This document shows, one piece after another, positions 42,636 to 51,728 of a DNA stretch of 64,000 nucleotides; position 1 is the stretch's first letter; each line of letters begins with the position of its first letter. The stretch is from Vulcanimicrobiota bacterium. GTDB lineage: Bacteria; Vulcanimicrobiota; Vulcanimicrobiia; Vulcanimicrobiales; Vulcanimicrobiaceae. Made by a program: the position numbers and the translations under genes. The stretch is taken from assembly GCA_003140215.1 (NCBI GenBank), contig PLJL01000001.1, forward strand, positions 186,001-250,000. Direction: 5' to 3'. The notes beneath the pieces are model-generated. The model saw nothing but the letters and a program-made list of their open reading frames with translations, searched no databases and was not told the origin of the DNA.

Positions 42636-43871
42636 ATGAGCTCGATCGTTTCGTCGCGCGGTCCGCGGCTGGTGACGCGACATCCGCATCTGATGGCGAA
42701 CTACCGCCGGCTCGAGATCAACATCGTGCGGGGCGAAGGGTGCTGGCTCTACGACGAGTCGGGCAACGCCTATCTCGACCTGGTGGCCGGGATCGCGGTG
42801 TGCGCGCTGGGGCATGCGCATCCGCGCATCGCCCGAGCGGTCGCCGACCAGGCCGCGACCCTCGTGCACGTCTCGAACCTGGTGCACCACGAGCCCGCCG
42901 GGATGCTCGCCGATCGACTCGCCGAGTTGAGCGGCTTCGACGCGGTCTTTTTCTGCAACAGCGGCTCGGAGGCCAACGAAGCCGCCATCAAGTTGGCGCG
43001 CAAGCACGCCTGGCGCCGAGGTGACCGCAATCGCAACGTCATCCTGGCGGCGACCGGGTCGTTCCACGGCCGCACCATGGGCGCGCTCACCGCCACCGAC
43101 AACGCGGCCTATCACGAGGGCTTCGAACCGCTGCCGCGCGGCTTCGCGCACACTGCGTTCAACGACGTCGCGGCCCTCGAAGCGGCCATCGACGAGACGA
43201 CGGCGTGTTTTGTGGTCGAGCCGGTGCAGGGCGAGAGCGGCGTCGTCCCCGCCAGCAAGAAGTACCTCCAAGCGGCCCGGCGCCTGTGCGACGAGCGCGG
43301 CGCGCTGCTGATCTTCGACGAGGTGCAGTGCGGGATGGGGCGGATCGGCCGGCTCTTCGCGCACCAGTACTACGATGTGCGGCCCGACGCGTTCACGCTG
43401 GCGAAGTCGCTGGCCAACGGGTTGCCGATCGGGACGTTGATCGTGCGCGGTGCGGCCGCAGCGGCGCTGCAGCCGGGCGACCACGGCACGACCTTCGGCG
43501 GATCGCCCGTCCCCGCGGCAGCGGCGTTGGAGCATCTCGCGATTCGCGACGTCGTCGACCTCGACGCGCACGTAACGGCGATCGGCAACCTCTTGCGCGC
43601 CGAGCTCGCGGCGATTGCGCGCGACCACCCCGATACGTTCGACGAACCGCGCGGCCTGGGCCTGATGCTCGGGCTGCCGGTGCGCGAGCCGCTCGAGGCG
43701 CGCGAGTTCATCCCGCACGGCCTCGACCACGGGCTGTTCATCAACGCCGCCGGACGCAACACCCTGCGGTTCGTCCCGCCGTTGATCCTTTCGGCCGAGG
43801 AGGTGCGCATCGCCGCGCAGCGCCTGCGCGAAACGATCGCCGCGACGCGTGGTTCGGCTCGCTCGCGCTGA
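42636..43871 (+). CDS. argD: Acetylornithine aminotransferase
   Basis: 411-aa class III PLP-dependent aminotransferase. CNSGSEANEAAIKLARK binds the PLP phosphate, SFHGRTMGAL is a family block, IFDEVQCGMGRIG holds the PLP-ring Asp, and Lys257 in FTLAKSLANG forms the Schiff base. ATG 42636 follows the argJ stop by one base. It could also serve in lysine synthesis (succinyldiaminopimelate), as ArgD does in other bacteria. Its last 23 nt overlap the acetyltransferase gene. Confidence 0.95.
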   Translation: MSSIVSSRGPRLVTRHPHLMANYRRLEINIVRGEGCWLYDESGNAYLDLVAGIAVCALGHAHPRIARAVADQAATLVHVSNLVHHEPAGMLADRLAELSGFDAVFFCNSGSEANEAAIKLARKHAWRRGDRNRNVILAATGSFHGRTMGALTATDNAAYHEGFEPLPRGFAHTAFNDVAALEAAIDETTACFVVEPVQGESGVVPASKKYLQAARRLCDERGALLIFDEVQCGMGRIGRLFAHQYYDVRPDAFTLAKSLANGLPIGTLIVRGAAAAALQPGDHGTTFGGSPVPAAAALEHLAIRDVVDLDAHVTAIGNLLRAELAAIARDHPDTFDEPRGLGLMLGLPVREPLEAREFIPHGLDHGLFINAAGRNTLRFVPPLILSAEEVRIAAQRLRETIAATRGSARSR

Positions 43872-44418
43872 CGATGCGGCGGCCTGCGCCGCGATCTACC
43901 GTCCGGCCGTCGAGAACTCGTGGATCTCGTTCGAGGAGATCGCGCCCGGCGCCGCCGCGATGCGCGACCGCATCGTGTCGACCGGCGCCACCCATCCCTG
44001 GCTGGTGTACGAAGACGACGCGGTGGCGGGCTTCGCATACGCTACCAAGCACCGCGAGCGCGCCGCCTATCGCTGGTCGGTCGACGTCTCGGTCCACGTC
44101 GATGCCGGGGCGCGGCGCCGCGGCGTAGGGCGCGCCCTCTACGCGGTCCTGTTCCGCATCCTCGAACGCCAGGGCTTCCATCGTGCCTACGCGGGGATCG
44201 CGCTCCCCAACGACGCCAGCATCGCGTTGCACCGCGCCGCCGGCTTCAACTACGTCGGCGTGTATACCGAGGTCGGCTTCAAGAACGGGGCCTGGGGCGA
44301 CGTCACCTGGTGGCAGCGCCCGATCGCTTCCCCGGGGATTGCGGCGACCGTACCTGCGGACCCGATCCCGCTGGCGCAGCTCGGCCTACCGGCACTCGCC
44401 GCCGCGCTGTCGATTTGA
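43849..44418 (+). CDS. GNAT acetyltransferase, phosphinothricin/methionine-sulfoximine type
   Basis: 189-aa GNAT protein. The acetyl-CoA loop is RRRGVGRALYAVLF (about residues 87-100), preceded by SVDVSVHVDAGA. VENSWISFEE at the N-terminus and the later ALPNDASIALHRAAGF and GDVTWWQRP are typical of the Pat/Bar/MddA group, which N-acetylates phosphinothricin-like glutamate analogues. Its GTG start overlaps argD by 23 nt, so it is translated with the arginine operon. A native role on a glutamate- or arginine-pathway analogue is plausible. Confidence 0.87.
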   Translation: MVRLARADDAAACAAIYRPAVENSWISFEEIAPGAAAMRDRIVSTGATHPWLVYEDDAVAGFAYATKHRERAAYRWSVDVSVHVDAGARRRGVGRALYAVLFRILERQGFHRAYAGIALPNDASIALHRAAGFNYVGVYTEVGFKNGAWGDVTWWQRPIASPGIAATVPADPIPLAQLGLPALAAALSI

Positions 44419-44437
44419 GGCGTCGCCGTTCGTCCTA

Positions 44438-44463
44438 GGTGCGGATGCGAAGACATCCGCACC
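44438..44463. promoter_or_regulatory. Perfect hairpin before the DGPF/ECF42 pair
   Basis: GGTGCGGATG and CATCCGCACC form a 10-bp perfect stem around CGAAGA. No T tract follows, and the AAAGGGA Shine-Dalgarno of the next gene begins shortly after. It may be an operator, a 5'-UTR structure, or the end of the arginine transcript. Confidence 0.5.
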
Positions 44464-44479
44464 GCTGAAAGGGACGACC

Positions 44480-44824
44480 ATGAAGTACATGCTGCTGATC
44501 TACGGCGAACCTCAGGAGCGCGAACCGACGCCCGAGGAGTGGGCCGCGTCCATGCCTCCCTGGGTGGCATACGGCGAGGAGCTGCGCAAGCGCGGCGCCT
44601 ACATCGACGCGGCCCCCCTGGCCCGAAGCACGAGCGCGACCACGGTGCGGGTGCGCGACGGAAAGCGCGTCGTGACCGACGGCCCGTTCGCCGAGACGAA
44701 GGAAGTGCTGGGCGGCTATTACATCATCGAGGCGCCGTCGATCGAAGGAGCGCTCGAGGCGGCGGCGATGTGCCCGGGCGCGAAGAACGGGTCGGTGGAG
44801 GTCCGGCCTATTGTCGACATGTGA
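44480..44824 (+). CDS. YCII/DGPF-domain protein
   Basis: 114-aa DGPF protein: [10 protein letters not shown] start, then [25 protein letters not shown] with the name-giving DGPF motif near residue 63, and a conserved C-terminal [11 protein letters not shown]. The family is linked to ECF42 sigma factors, whose C-terminal extension and DGPF targets go together; enzymatic activity is unproven. An AAAGGGACGA Shine-Dalgarno precedes ATG 44480. It overlaps the sigma-factor start by 14 nt. Confidence 0.92.
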   Translation: MKYMLLIYGEPQEREPTPEEWAASMPPWVAYGEELRKRGAYIDAAPLARSTSATTVRVRDGKRVVTDGPFAETKEVLGGYYIIEAPSIEGALEAAAMCPGAKNGSVEVRPIVDM

Positions 44825-46061
44825 CGTCGACGCAGCGGAACGAGTCGCACGGTGCTTCCGCGACGACGCGGGACGCACCGTTGCGACATTGGCGCGCGCC
44901 CTCGGCGACATCGAGCTGGCCGAGGATGCACTGCAAGACGCGTACTTGTACGCGCTCGAGCACTGGCCGCGCCACGGTTTCCCGGCGCGGCCGTCGGCGT
45001 GGATTCTCGCCGCGGCGCGGAACCGCGCGATCGACCGCCTGCGCCGCGAACGCATCGGGCGCGACAAGCTACACCGGCTCGCGGCGCTCAATCCCGCCCC
45101 TTCAAGCGAGGCCGGCGCGGACGATGCGATGACCCCGATTCCCGACGACCGTCTCGAGTTGATCTTCGCCTGCTGCCATCCCGCGCTCGGTATCGAAGCG
45201 CGCATCGCGCTGACGTTGCGGACGCTCGCCGGGCTCAGCACCGAGGAGATCGCCGAAGCCTTCCTGGTGCCGCACGCGACGATGGCACAGCGTCTGGTCC
45301 GTGTGAAGCGCAAGATCCGCGAATCGGGGATTCCGTTCGAAGTTCCCCCGGCGGCGGACCTTCCCGAGCGGCTCGACGACGTGTGTGCCGTCCTGTATCT
45401 CATCTTCAACGAGGGATACATGGCGAGCGCCGGCGACCGGCTGGTGCGCAATGAGCTCTGCGACGAAGCGATTCGGCTGGGCCGCGTTCTCTCGTCGCTG
45501 ATGCCGCAAGAGCCCGAAGTGATGGGGCTGCTGGCGCTGATGCTCTATCACGACTCCCGCCGCGAAGCCCGCGTCGCGCGCGACGGCTCGATGATCTTAC
45601 TGGGCGATCAAGACCGTGCGCTCTGGAACCGTGAGAAAATCGCCGAGGCGGACGGGTGGCTCGCGCGGGCGTCGCGGCACAGAGTCCCCGGACCGTACCA
45701 ACTGCAAGCCGCGATCGCCTTCGTGCACGTCTCCGCGCCCTCGGCCGACGATGTCGATTGGCCCGCGATCGTGGAGCTCTACGGCCGGCTCGAGCGGATG
45801 ACGCCGTCGCCGATCGTCTCGCTGAACCGAGCGGTCGCAATCGGGTTCGCCGACGGACCGGCCACCGGGCTCGCCGCGCTCGACGCGCTCCCGCGCGAGA
45901 CGCTCGGCGAGTACCATCACTATCACGTCGCCCGCGCCGACGCGCTGGGCCGCCTGGGCCGCACCTCCGAAGCGCGAGCCGCGTATCACGCCGCGCTGGA
46001 GCGCACCCAAAACGCCGCAGAGCGCGCGCACCTGCAATCGAAGCTCTTGCCGCCGGACTGA
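44811..46061 (+). CDS. ECF42-type RNA polymerase sigma factor with C-terminal extension
   Basis: 416 aa. Sigma region 2 lies in [20 protein letters not shown] and [20 protein letters not shown], region 4 in [20 protein letters not shown]. The long C-terminal SnoaL-free, TPR-like extension (about residues 190-416, e.g. [18 protein letters not shown] and [13 protein letters not shown]) is the ECF42 hallmark and replaces an anti-sigma factor for control. The TTG start at 44811 overlaps the DGPF gene, the partner such factors usually regulate. Confidence 0.92.
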   Translation: MSTCDVDAAERVARCFRDDAGRTVATLARALGDIELAEDALQDAYLYALEHWPRHGFPARPSAWILAAARNRAIDRLRRERIGRDKLHRLAALNPAPSSEAGADDAMTPIPDDRLELIFACCHPALGIEARIALTLRTLAGLSTEEIAEAFLVPHATMAQRLVRVKRKIRESGIPFEVPPAADLPERLDDVCAVLYLIFNEGYMASAGDRLVRNELCDEAIRLGRVLSSLMPQEPEVMGLLALMLYHDSRREARVARDGSMILLGDQDRALWNREKIAEADGWLARASRHRVPGPYQLQAAIAFVHVSAPSADDVDWPAIVELYGRLERMTPSPIVSLNRAVAIGFADGPATGLAALDALPRETLGEYHHYHVARADALGRLGRTSEARAAYHAALERTQNAAERAHLQSKLLPPD

Positions 46062-46123
46062 TCCGGGAGGATTCAGAAACTCTTCATCCGACGGTGATAT
46101 CTGCGGTGCACCGTTTATCGGCC

Positions 46124-46552
46124 CTAGCAGGGCGCGCCGAACGCCGCGCGGTCGTCGGCGACGAGGACCTCGATCACGCTCGCGTCGGCATCCTGCGGTC
46201 CGTGCAGGCGGAGGAACTCGTCCTGCAACGGGGCCGAGAGGTCGCGCACCCGCAGGCCCTTGAGCAGTTCGTTGATGGCGTCGCGCTGCTCGGGCTCGAT
46301 GCGCTCCGCCACCGCCCGAGCGACCTCGTCGTCGGTCGGGCTGGAGCGAACCAGCTCCAAGAACTCCGCTTCGCTCAAGCTGACCTGACCGAGCAGCCAC
46401 GCGCTCAGGCCGGGGGTGATGCGGTACCCTCCCGGATCGCCGCCCTGGATCAAGCCGCGGGCCTTGTCGATCGTGCGCGGCAGCAGCATCAGGCCACCCA
46501 GCCGGGCGCGCGGATCGCGCGGCGGACGCCGGCGCAGGCTGATCGGAAGCAT
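46124..46552 (-). CDS. DUF5069 domain protein
   Basis: 142 aa. The family beginning is seen as PPRDPRARLGGLMLLPRTID followed by KARGLIQG; then a helical acidic middle (LSEAEFLELVRSSPTDDEVA) and a C-terminal part ending SVIEVLVADDRAAFGAPC. DUF5069 proteins have no known function. It lies convergent to the sigma-factor gene, with 62 nt between their ends, and is divergent from the thioesterase gene, with 72 nt between starts. Confidence 0.8.
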   Translation of the reverse strand: MLPISLRRRPPRDPRARLGGLMLLPRTIDKARGLIQGGDPGGYRITPGLSAWLLGQVSLSEAEFLELVRSSPTDDEVARAVAERIEPEQRDAINELLKGLRVRDLSAPLQDEFLRLHGPQDADASVIEVLVADDRAAFGAPC

Positions 46553-46624
46553 GCAACCGTGCTACCGGAAGGCCGTGAAAAAACTCTGAAACGATCCCGG
46601 CGCTCGACGGCGAACCAAGCGGTG

Positions 46625-47416
46625 ATGGCTCCCGCTGCATTCTACCGCCGGCTCGATGCCGATACGTTCGCCGCAACCGAGGCGACCGCGAGTCCGTGGG
46701 ACGAGCGCCTGCAGCACGGCGGGCCGCCGACGGCATTGGTTGCCCATGTCATGGCGGCGCTCCATCCACGCCCCGATATGCGCTTTGCGCGCATCACCTC
46801 GGAGTTTCTCGGCGTGCTTCCGCGTGCGGTGATGCGCGTGCGCACGCGCGTCGCGCGCCCCGGCCGGCGCATCGAGATGCTCGAAGGCGTCGTCGAAAGC
46901 GACGGACGCGAGGTTCTCACGGCACGGGCGTGGCGGATCGCAACCCAACCCGAAGGCAGCGTGCCGCCCGCGGCGACCGCGCCCGATCCGGTGCCGCCGA
47001 TTCCGGACGCCGCGCCGCTACCGGGGTGGATGAAACAGTTCGGCTACGGTCAGGCGTTCGAATGGCGCCACGTCTACGGCGGCGGGAAGCCGGGGCCGGC
47101 GTGCGTGTGGGCCCGGCCGCGCATTCCGCTGGTCGACGATGCGCCGCCGGCACCGCTCGATGCGGCCTTGCTGATCGCGGACTCGGCCAACGGGATCAGC
47201 GGCGAGCTGCCGATGGCGGAGTGGCTGTTCGTCCCGCCGTCGCTGTCGCTCGCGCTCGAGCGCTATCCGCACGGCGAGTGGACGTTGCTCGAAGCACGCA
47301 CCACGCTCAGCTCCGACGGCCTCGGCGTGACCACGCTTCGGCTGGCCGATGCAGTCGGCTATTTCGGCGCCGGCACCCAAGCGCTGCTCGTGGAGCGCCG
47401 GACGCAACCATCATAA
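46625..47416 (+). CDS. Acyl-CoA thioesterase family protein (TesB-like double hot dog)
   Basis: 263 aa, two hot-dog domains. The N-terminal one has ERLQHGGPPTALVAHVMAAL (typical of the 4HBT_3/TesB-like family) and FARITSEFLGVLPRAVMRVR; the C-terminal one has DAALLIADSANGISGELP and WTLLEARTTLSSDGLGVT. It likely hydrolyses medium or long acyl-CoAs; the family is broad. ATG 46625 is chosen; GTG 46622 is one codon earlier. It is not obviously in an operon. Confidence 0.85.
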   Translation: MAPAAFYRRLDADTFAATEATASPWDERLQHGGPPTALVAHVMAALHPRPDMRFARITSEFLGVLPRAVMRVRTRVARPGRRIEMLEGVVESDGREVLTARAWRIATQPEGSVPPAATAPDPVPPIPDAAPLPGWMKQFGYGQAFEWRHVYGGGKPGPACVWARPRIPLVDDAPPAPLDAALLIADSANGISGELPMAEWLFVPPSLSLALERYPHGEWTLLEARTTLSSDGLGVTTLRLADAVGYFGAGTQALLVERRTQPS

Positions 47417-47634
47417 TCGCGCCGGGGGCCGGCGGCCTCACGTATCAGCCGCGGGCGTCCACTACTTGCGACGCCCGGTTGAGCCGGCGGGTGAGTAGAT
47501 CGCTGGTATATCCTCAACGAAAGCGGGTCGCGAACCGTTCGCGGTGCCCATTAGAGGGACGCTAGAAGTACGCCGCCGGACGCCCTGCGGTTTCGTGGGG
47601 GCGAGGGGCCGCTCGCGCGAAAGGGAGCCGTCCC
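47417..47634 (+). promoter_or_regulatory. metY upstream region with -10-like box and hairpin
   Basis: 218 nt without a gene. A TATATC box (about 47510-47515) lies some 120 nt before metY, and a strong hairpin CGCGAA-CCG-TTCGCG (47529-47543) follows it. I looked for SAM-I, SAM-II, SAM-IV and SAH riboswitch cores and saw none, so the leader's role is open. AAGGGAG at 47621-47627 is the Shine-Dalgarno of metY. Confidence 0.4.
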
Positions 47635-48960
47635 ATGTCCACCACCGACTCGCCGCACGGCGAACATACCTTCGGCTTTCGCACGCGCGCGCTGCATGCG
47701 GGGACGCCGCCCGACGGCGAGACCGGGGCCCGCGCCCTGCCGCTCCACATGTCGTCGGCGTTCGTGTTCGACTCGACCGAGCATGCCGTCGAGTTGTTCT
47801 CGCTGCGCACCTACGGCAACATCTACACGCGCATCAGCAACCCCACCGTCGCCGCCTTCGAAGAGAAGCTCGCCAGCCTCGAAGGCGGGCTCGGCGCGAT
47901 CGCGACCGCCAGCGGGCTCGCCGCGCAGCTGGTCGTGATCTTGAGCTTGGCGCAGCAAGGCGATCATATCGTCGCTTCGACGAACCTCTACGGCGGAACG
48001 GTGACGCAGTTCTCCGTGACCCTCAAGCGCATGGGGATCGAAACGACGTTCGTGCCGGTCGGCGATCTCGACGGCGTGCGCGCCGCGTTGCGCGACACCA
48101 CGCGCGCGGTATTCGTCGAAACGATCGGCAACCCCAACGGCAACGTCGCCGATCTCGCCGCGCTGGCCGGGATCGCGCACGCGGGCGGCGTGCCGCTGAT
48201 CGTCGACAACACCTTCGCCACCCCGTATTTGTGCCGCCCGATCGAGCACGGCGCCGATATCGTCGTGCACTCGGCGACGAAGTTCTTGTGCGGTCACGGA
48301 ACCGTGATCGCCGGCGCGATCGTCGACGCCGGGACGTTTGCGTGGACCGTCGCGAAGCATCCGCTGCTCACCATGCCCAGCCCGGGCTATCACGGGCTCA
48401 ACTTCTCCGAGACGTTCGGCGAGTACGCGTTCTTGCAGCGCGCGCGTGTCGAAGTACTGCGCGATGTGGGCGCGTCGATCTCGCCGATGAACGCCTGGCT
48501 TTTGGTGCAAGGGCTCGAGACTTTGGCGCTGCGGATGCCGCAGCACGTCGCCAACGCCCGCACCGTCGCCGCGTTCCTGCGCGGTCGCGACGAGGTCGCC
48601 TGGGTGTCGTTCGCCGACCTCCCCGACAGCCCGGATCGGGCACTCGCGGCCCGGTACCTACCGCTGGGCGCCGGTTCGGTGTTCACGTTCGGCTTGCGTG
48701 GCGGGCGTGACGCGGGCCGCGCCTTCATCGAGGGGCTCGAGCTGTGGAGCCATCTGGCGAACCTGGGCGACGCGAAGAGCCTGGTGATCCATCCCGCGTC
48801 GACGACGCACCAGCAGCTCTCCGACGACGAGATGCGCGCCGCCGGCGTCGGCCCCGAAACCGTCCGGCTCTCGGTCGGCATCGAGGACGTTGAGGACCTG
48901 ATCTGGGACCTCGAGCGCGGCCTCGCCGCTGCGCGCCGTCTCACCGAGGTCCGCGCTTGA
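47635..48960 (+). CDS. metY: O-acetylhomoserine aminocarboxypropyltransferase (sulfhydrylase)
   Basis: 441-aa Cys/Met-metabolism PLP enzyme making homocysteine from O-acetylhomoserine and sulfide. [21 protein letters not shown], the PLP-binding Lys216 in [10 protein letters not shown], and the MetY-type long insert ([19 protein letters not shown]) separate it from the shorter MetB/MetC/MetZ proteins. [15 protein letters not shown] is the substrate loop. A clear AAGGGAG precedes ATG 47635. The CoA-binding gene overlaps its stop by 4 nt. Confidence 0.94.
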   Translation: MSTTDSPHGEHTFGFRTRALHAGTPPDGETGARALPLHMSSAFVFDSTEHAVELFSLRTYGNIYTRISNPTVAAFEEKLASLEGGLGAIATASGLAAQLVVILSLAQQGDHIVASTNLYGGTVTQFSVTLKRMGIETTFVPVGDLDGVRAALRDTTRAVFVETIGNPNGNVADLAALAGIAHAGGVPLIVDNTFATPYLCRPIEHGADIVVHSATKFLCGHGTVIAGAIVDAGTFAWTVAKHPLLTMPSPGYHGLNFSETFGEYAFLQRARVEVLRDVGASISPMNAWLLVQGLETLALRMPQHVANARTVAAFLRGRDEVAWVSFADLPDSPDRALAARYLPLGAGSVFTFGLRGGRDAGRAFIEGLELWSHLANLGDAKSLVIHPASTTHQQLSDDEMRAAGVGPETVRLSVGIEDVEDLIWDLERGLAAARRLTEVRA

Positions 48961-49436
48961 TCCTGGAAACTCCGGCCCAACGCCGCGCGCTGCTCGACCG
49001 CTCGCAGACCGTCGCAATGGTCGGCGCGTCGGCGACGCACACGCGGCCGAGCTACTTCGTGTTCTCGTACCTGCGCACACGCGGGAAGCTGAACGTCGCG
49101 CCGATCAACCCCGCCATCGCCGAGATCGACGGCGTGCGCGCCTACCCGACCTTGGCCGCCTACGCCGCGGAGCAGGGGCCGCCCGACATCGTCGACGTGT
49201 TCCGCAAACCCGACGATGCGCCGCAAGTCGCGCGCGACGCGATCGCGGCGGGCGCCAAGGCGATTTGGTTCCAGTACGGCGTCATCAACGACGAGGCGAT
49301 CCGGCTCGCCGATGCAGCCGGGCTCGACGTCGTCGTCGACCGCTGCATCAAGGTCGAATCCGCGCGCTTCGACGGCGGCTTGGCGATGGGCGGGATGAAC
49401 ACCGGCGTCCTCACGGCGCGCCGCCGCGAGCGCTGA
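48957..49436 (+). CDS. CoA-binding domain protein (YccU type)
   Basis: 159-aa Rossmann-fold CoA_binding_2 protein: TVAMVGASATHTRPSYFVFS is the nucleotide loop, then APINPAIAEIDGVRAYPTLA and IVDVFRKPDDAPQVARDAI, ending VVDRCIKVE. Its TTG start overlaps the metY stop (TTGA), a pairing seen in other bacteria, so it may serve sulfur or acyl metabolism with MetY. No catalytic residues are known for the family. Confidence 0.88.
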   Translation: MILETPAQRRALLDRSQTVAMVGASATHTRPSYFVFSYLRTRGKLNVAPINPAIAEIDGVRAYPTLAAYAAEQGPPDIVDVFRKPDDAPQVARDAIAAGAKAIWFQYGVINDEAIRLADAAGLDVVVDRCIKVESARFDGGLAMGGMNTGVLTARRRER

Positions 49437-49513
49437 GACGGTTACTCAGGAGGCCTGAACGGGCGAGGGAAGAACCCTCCCGGTCATCCACAGCTTCCCG
49501 GGGGTAGCCGCAG

Positions 49514-50599
49514 ATGTCACTCTCTCCCATTCTCGACGTCCTCATCGGCATGGCCGGCGTCTACGTCGCATTCAGTCTCCTGGCTTCTTGGTTCAACGAA
49601 CGAGCCGCGTCGGCGCTCGATCTGCGTTCCAAAGGGCTCGTGAACGGGATCTATCAGCTCTTGAACGGCGACAGAACGGCGTTCACGCAATTCACCCAAG
49701 ATCCGATATTCATCGCGCTGCAACAAGCCGGACAGAACACGGTGCAGACCGCGCAAGCAGCGGCGCCGGCGGCCGTCGCCGATCCGGCGGCACTCGCGAA
49801 GAACGGTCCTTCGTACATGTCGAGGGAGCAGTTCAGCGCGGTCTTCATGAACATGCTCGCATCGAAGGGCGCGCAGGTGGCCGCGGCCGCGAGCGCGACT
49901 GCGAGTGCGGCGAGTGCCGCGACCACCGTAAACCCGGCTACCGGCACGACGCCCGCGATGGCCGCAGCAGCAGTCGCCGCGAACGCCGTCCAGAGCATTC
50001 AAGCCGCCGGAGACGCGTTGGGCGTGGGGCCTCAGGTCGGCGCGGTCTTGGCGAAGTCCGGTGCCGACATCAACGCGTTCGTCTCCGGTATCGAGACGTT
50101 GTACGACGACCACATGGACCGCGTCTCGGGCTGGTACAAGCGCGAGTCGCACAAGATTCTGATCATCATCGGCGCGCTGTTGGCGGTGATTTTCAACATC
50201 GATTCCGTGCGGCTCTATGAAGGGCTCAGCTGCAACTCGGCCTTACGCGGGTCAGTTTCTGCCGCCGCCACCGCCGCCGCCGCGAAGAACACCAGCGCAA
50301 CGCCTAGCGGTGTCGTCCCTGGGATGCTACAGGCGGTTCCGTTAGGATGGGCGCCACAGGGGAACAGGCTCCTTGACGATCCGATCGCGTGTTACGTCAA
50401 GGAGGACGCAGCCGCAAACGTCCCACCCGCGGGCGTGAAGACGTGGTTCTTGTACCTCTTGTCCAAGGTGCTTGGGCTGGGAATCACCGTGATCGCGCTC
50501 TCGCTCGGCGCACCGTTCTGGTTCGACGCGCTCAGCTGCCTGACAAACGTGCGGGCGGCCGGGAAAAAGCCCGACTCTGACGCCAAGGCGACGACCTAG
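49514..50599 (+). CDS. Membrane protein of unknown function
   Basis: 361 aa with three likely transmembrane segments: N-terminal (LDVLIGMAGVYVAFSLLASW), middle (ILIIIGALLAVIFNIDSVRLY) and C-terminal (VLGLGITVIALSLGAPFWFD). Between the first two is an Ala-rich low-complexity stretch (about residues 75-185). Preceding the middle helix is LYDDHMDRVSGWYKRESHKI, a block I have seen in uncharacterised bacterial membrane proteins. The role is not known. It stands alone between metY/CoA-binding and the ABC importer. Confidence 0.7.
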   Translation: MSLSPILDVLIGMAGVYVAFSLLASWFNERAASALDLRSKGLVNGIYQLLNGDRTAFTQFTQDPIFIALQQAGQNTVQTAQAAAPAAVADPAALAKNGPSYMSREQFSAVFMNMLASKGAQVAAAASATASAASAATTVNPATGTTPAMAAAAVAANAVQSIQAAGDALGVGPQVGAVLAKSGADINAFVSGIETLYDDHMDRVSGWYKRESHKILIIIGALLAVIFNIDSVRLYEGLSCNSALRGSVSAAATAAAAKNTSATPSGVVPGMLQAVPLGWAPQGNRLLDDPIACYVKEDAAANVPPAGVKTWFLYLLSKVLGLGITVIALSLGAPFWFDALSCLTNVRAAGKKPDSDAKATT

Positions 50600-50681
50600 C
50601 CGCGAAATTCCGGATAGGAAAGCGACCCGCTCGACGCGTACGTCCCGAGCCTGTTAGGGTGTGCCCCGGCGAGGTGGTCAT

Positions 50682-51728
50682 TTGAAGCGCAGCACCTTCT
50701 CGGCTCTGGTTTCGGCGGGCGCGGTCAGCGCCCCGGCGTTCCTGCGCTACGCTTGGGCAGAAGATCTGATCACCGTCGGTACCGTCAACTCCAGCAGCGA
50801 CGTCCCGTTCTTCATCGGCGACAAGAAGGGGTTCTTTCGCGAACAGGGGCTCGCGGTCAAGTGGACGGCGTTCGACTCCGCGGCGAAGATGGTCGTCCCG
50901 CTGGGCGCCAATCAGCTCGACGTCGCCGCCGGAGCGCCGTCGGCCGGACTCTACAATGCCGTCGCGCAAGGCATCGATCTCAAGATCGTCGCCGACAAAG
51001 GCTCGACGCCGCACGGGTTCGGATACCTGCCCTTGCTCGTCCGCGCCGATCTGGCGGCACACTTCAGCTACAAAGACCTCAAGGGCATGAAGGTCGCCGA
51101 GCCCGCGCAAGGCACGGCCACGTCGTCGACCCTCAACGAGGCGCTCAAGCAGGCTCACCTCGTCTACGCCGACGTGACCCACGAGTTCCTCGGCTTCCCC
51201 ACCCACGTCGCGGCCTTTGCCGGCAAGAGCATCGACGCCAGCCTTACCACCGAACCGTCGGCAACGCTCGCGGTACGCAGCGGCAACGCCGTGCGCTACG
51301 CCGGAGACGACGTCTTCTATCCCAAGCAGCAGCTCGCGGTACTGCTCTACGGCGCCACGATGGCGCAGAAAAAACCCGAGCTGGGCCGTAAGTTCATGGT
51401 CGCCTACATCAAGGCCGTCCGTTTCTACAACGACGGCCTGGCGCGCGACAAGCGCACCGGCCACGGCTCCCTGACCGGCAAGAACGGTAAGGAGATCGTC
51501 GACATCCTCACCGAGTACACGGCGGTGAAGGACCGGACGATCTACGAACAGGCCACGCCCAACGGCAACGACCCCGACGGCCGGGTGAACCTCGAGAGCC
51601 TGCGCAAGGACCTCGCCTTCTTCAGAGCCCAAGGCTTGGTAACCGGCAACGTCACGGCCGACGCGGTGCACGACGGATCGTTCGTCGAAGCGGCGCTCAA
51701 GATCACCGGCAAGTACCAGCACGGCTGA
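50682..51728 (+). CDS. ABC transporter substrate-binding protein (NMT1/SsuA type)
   Basis: 348-aa periplasmic protein starting at TTG 50682, with GAGGTGG just upstream; GTG 50661 is an alternative. The signal (KRSTFSALVSAGAVSAPAFL) has a KRxxF pattern that might suit Tat export. The mature part has VGTVNSSSDVPFFIGDKKGF and FREQGLAVKW, the NMT1/SsuA hallmark of nitrate/sulfonate/thiamine-precursor binders, and FPTHVAAFAGKSIDAS. The ligand is unknown; the Rieske oxygenase nearby suggests an organic acid. First gene of the seven-gene unit to 58532. Confidence 0.9.
   Translation: MKRSTFSALVSAGAVSAPAFLRYAWAEDLITVGTVNSSSDVPFFIGDKKGFFREQGLAVKWTAFDSAAKMVVPLGANQLDVAAGAPSAGLYNAVAQGIDLKIVADKGSTPHGFGYLPLLVRADLAAHFSYKDLKGMKVAEPAQGTATSSTLNEALKQAHLVYADVTHEFLGFPTHVAAFAGKSIDASLTTEPSATLAVRSGNAVRYAGDDVFYPKQQLAVLLYGATMAQKKPELGRKFMVAYIKAVRFYNDGLARDKRTGHGSLTGKNGKEIVDILTEYTAVKDRTIYEQATPNGNDPDGRVNLESLRKDLAFFRAQGLVTGNVTADAVHDGSFVEAALKITGKYQHG

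Noticed and set aside
45597..46736. 379-codon minus-strand frame across the sigma-factor and DUF5069 genes
   Set aside because: No motif, crosses real genes on both strands; shadow.
47417..47634. SAM riboswitch upstream of metY
   Set aside because: No SAM-I GGCAACC core, SAM-II, SAM-IV or SAH core could be found by eye.
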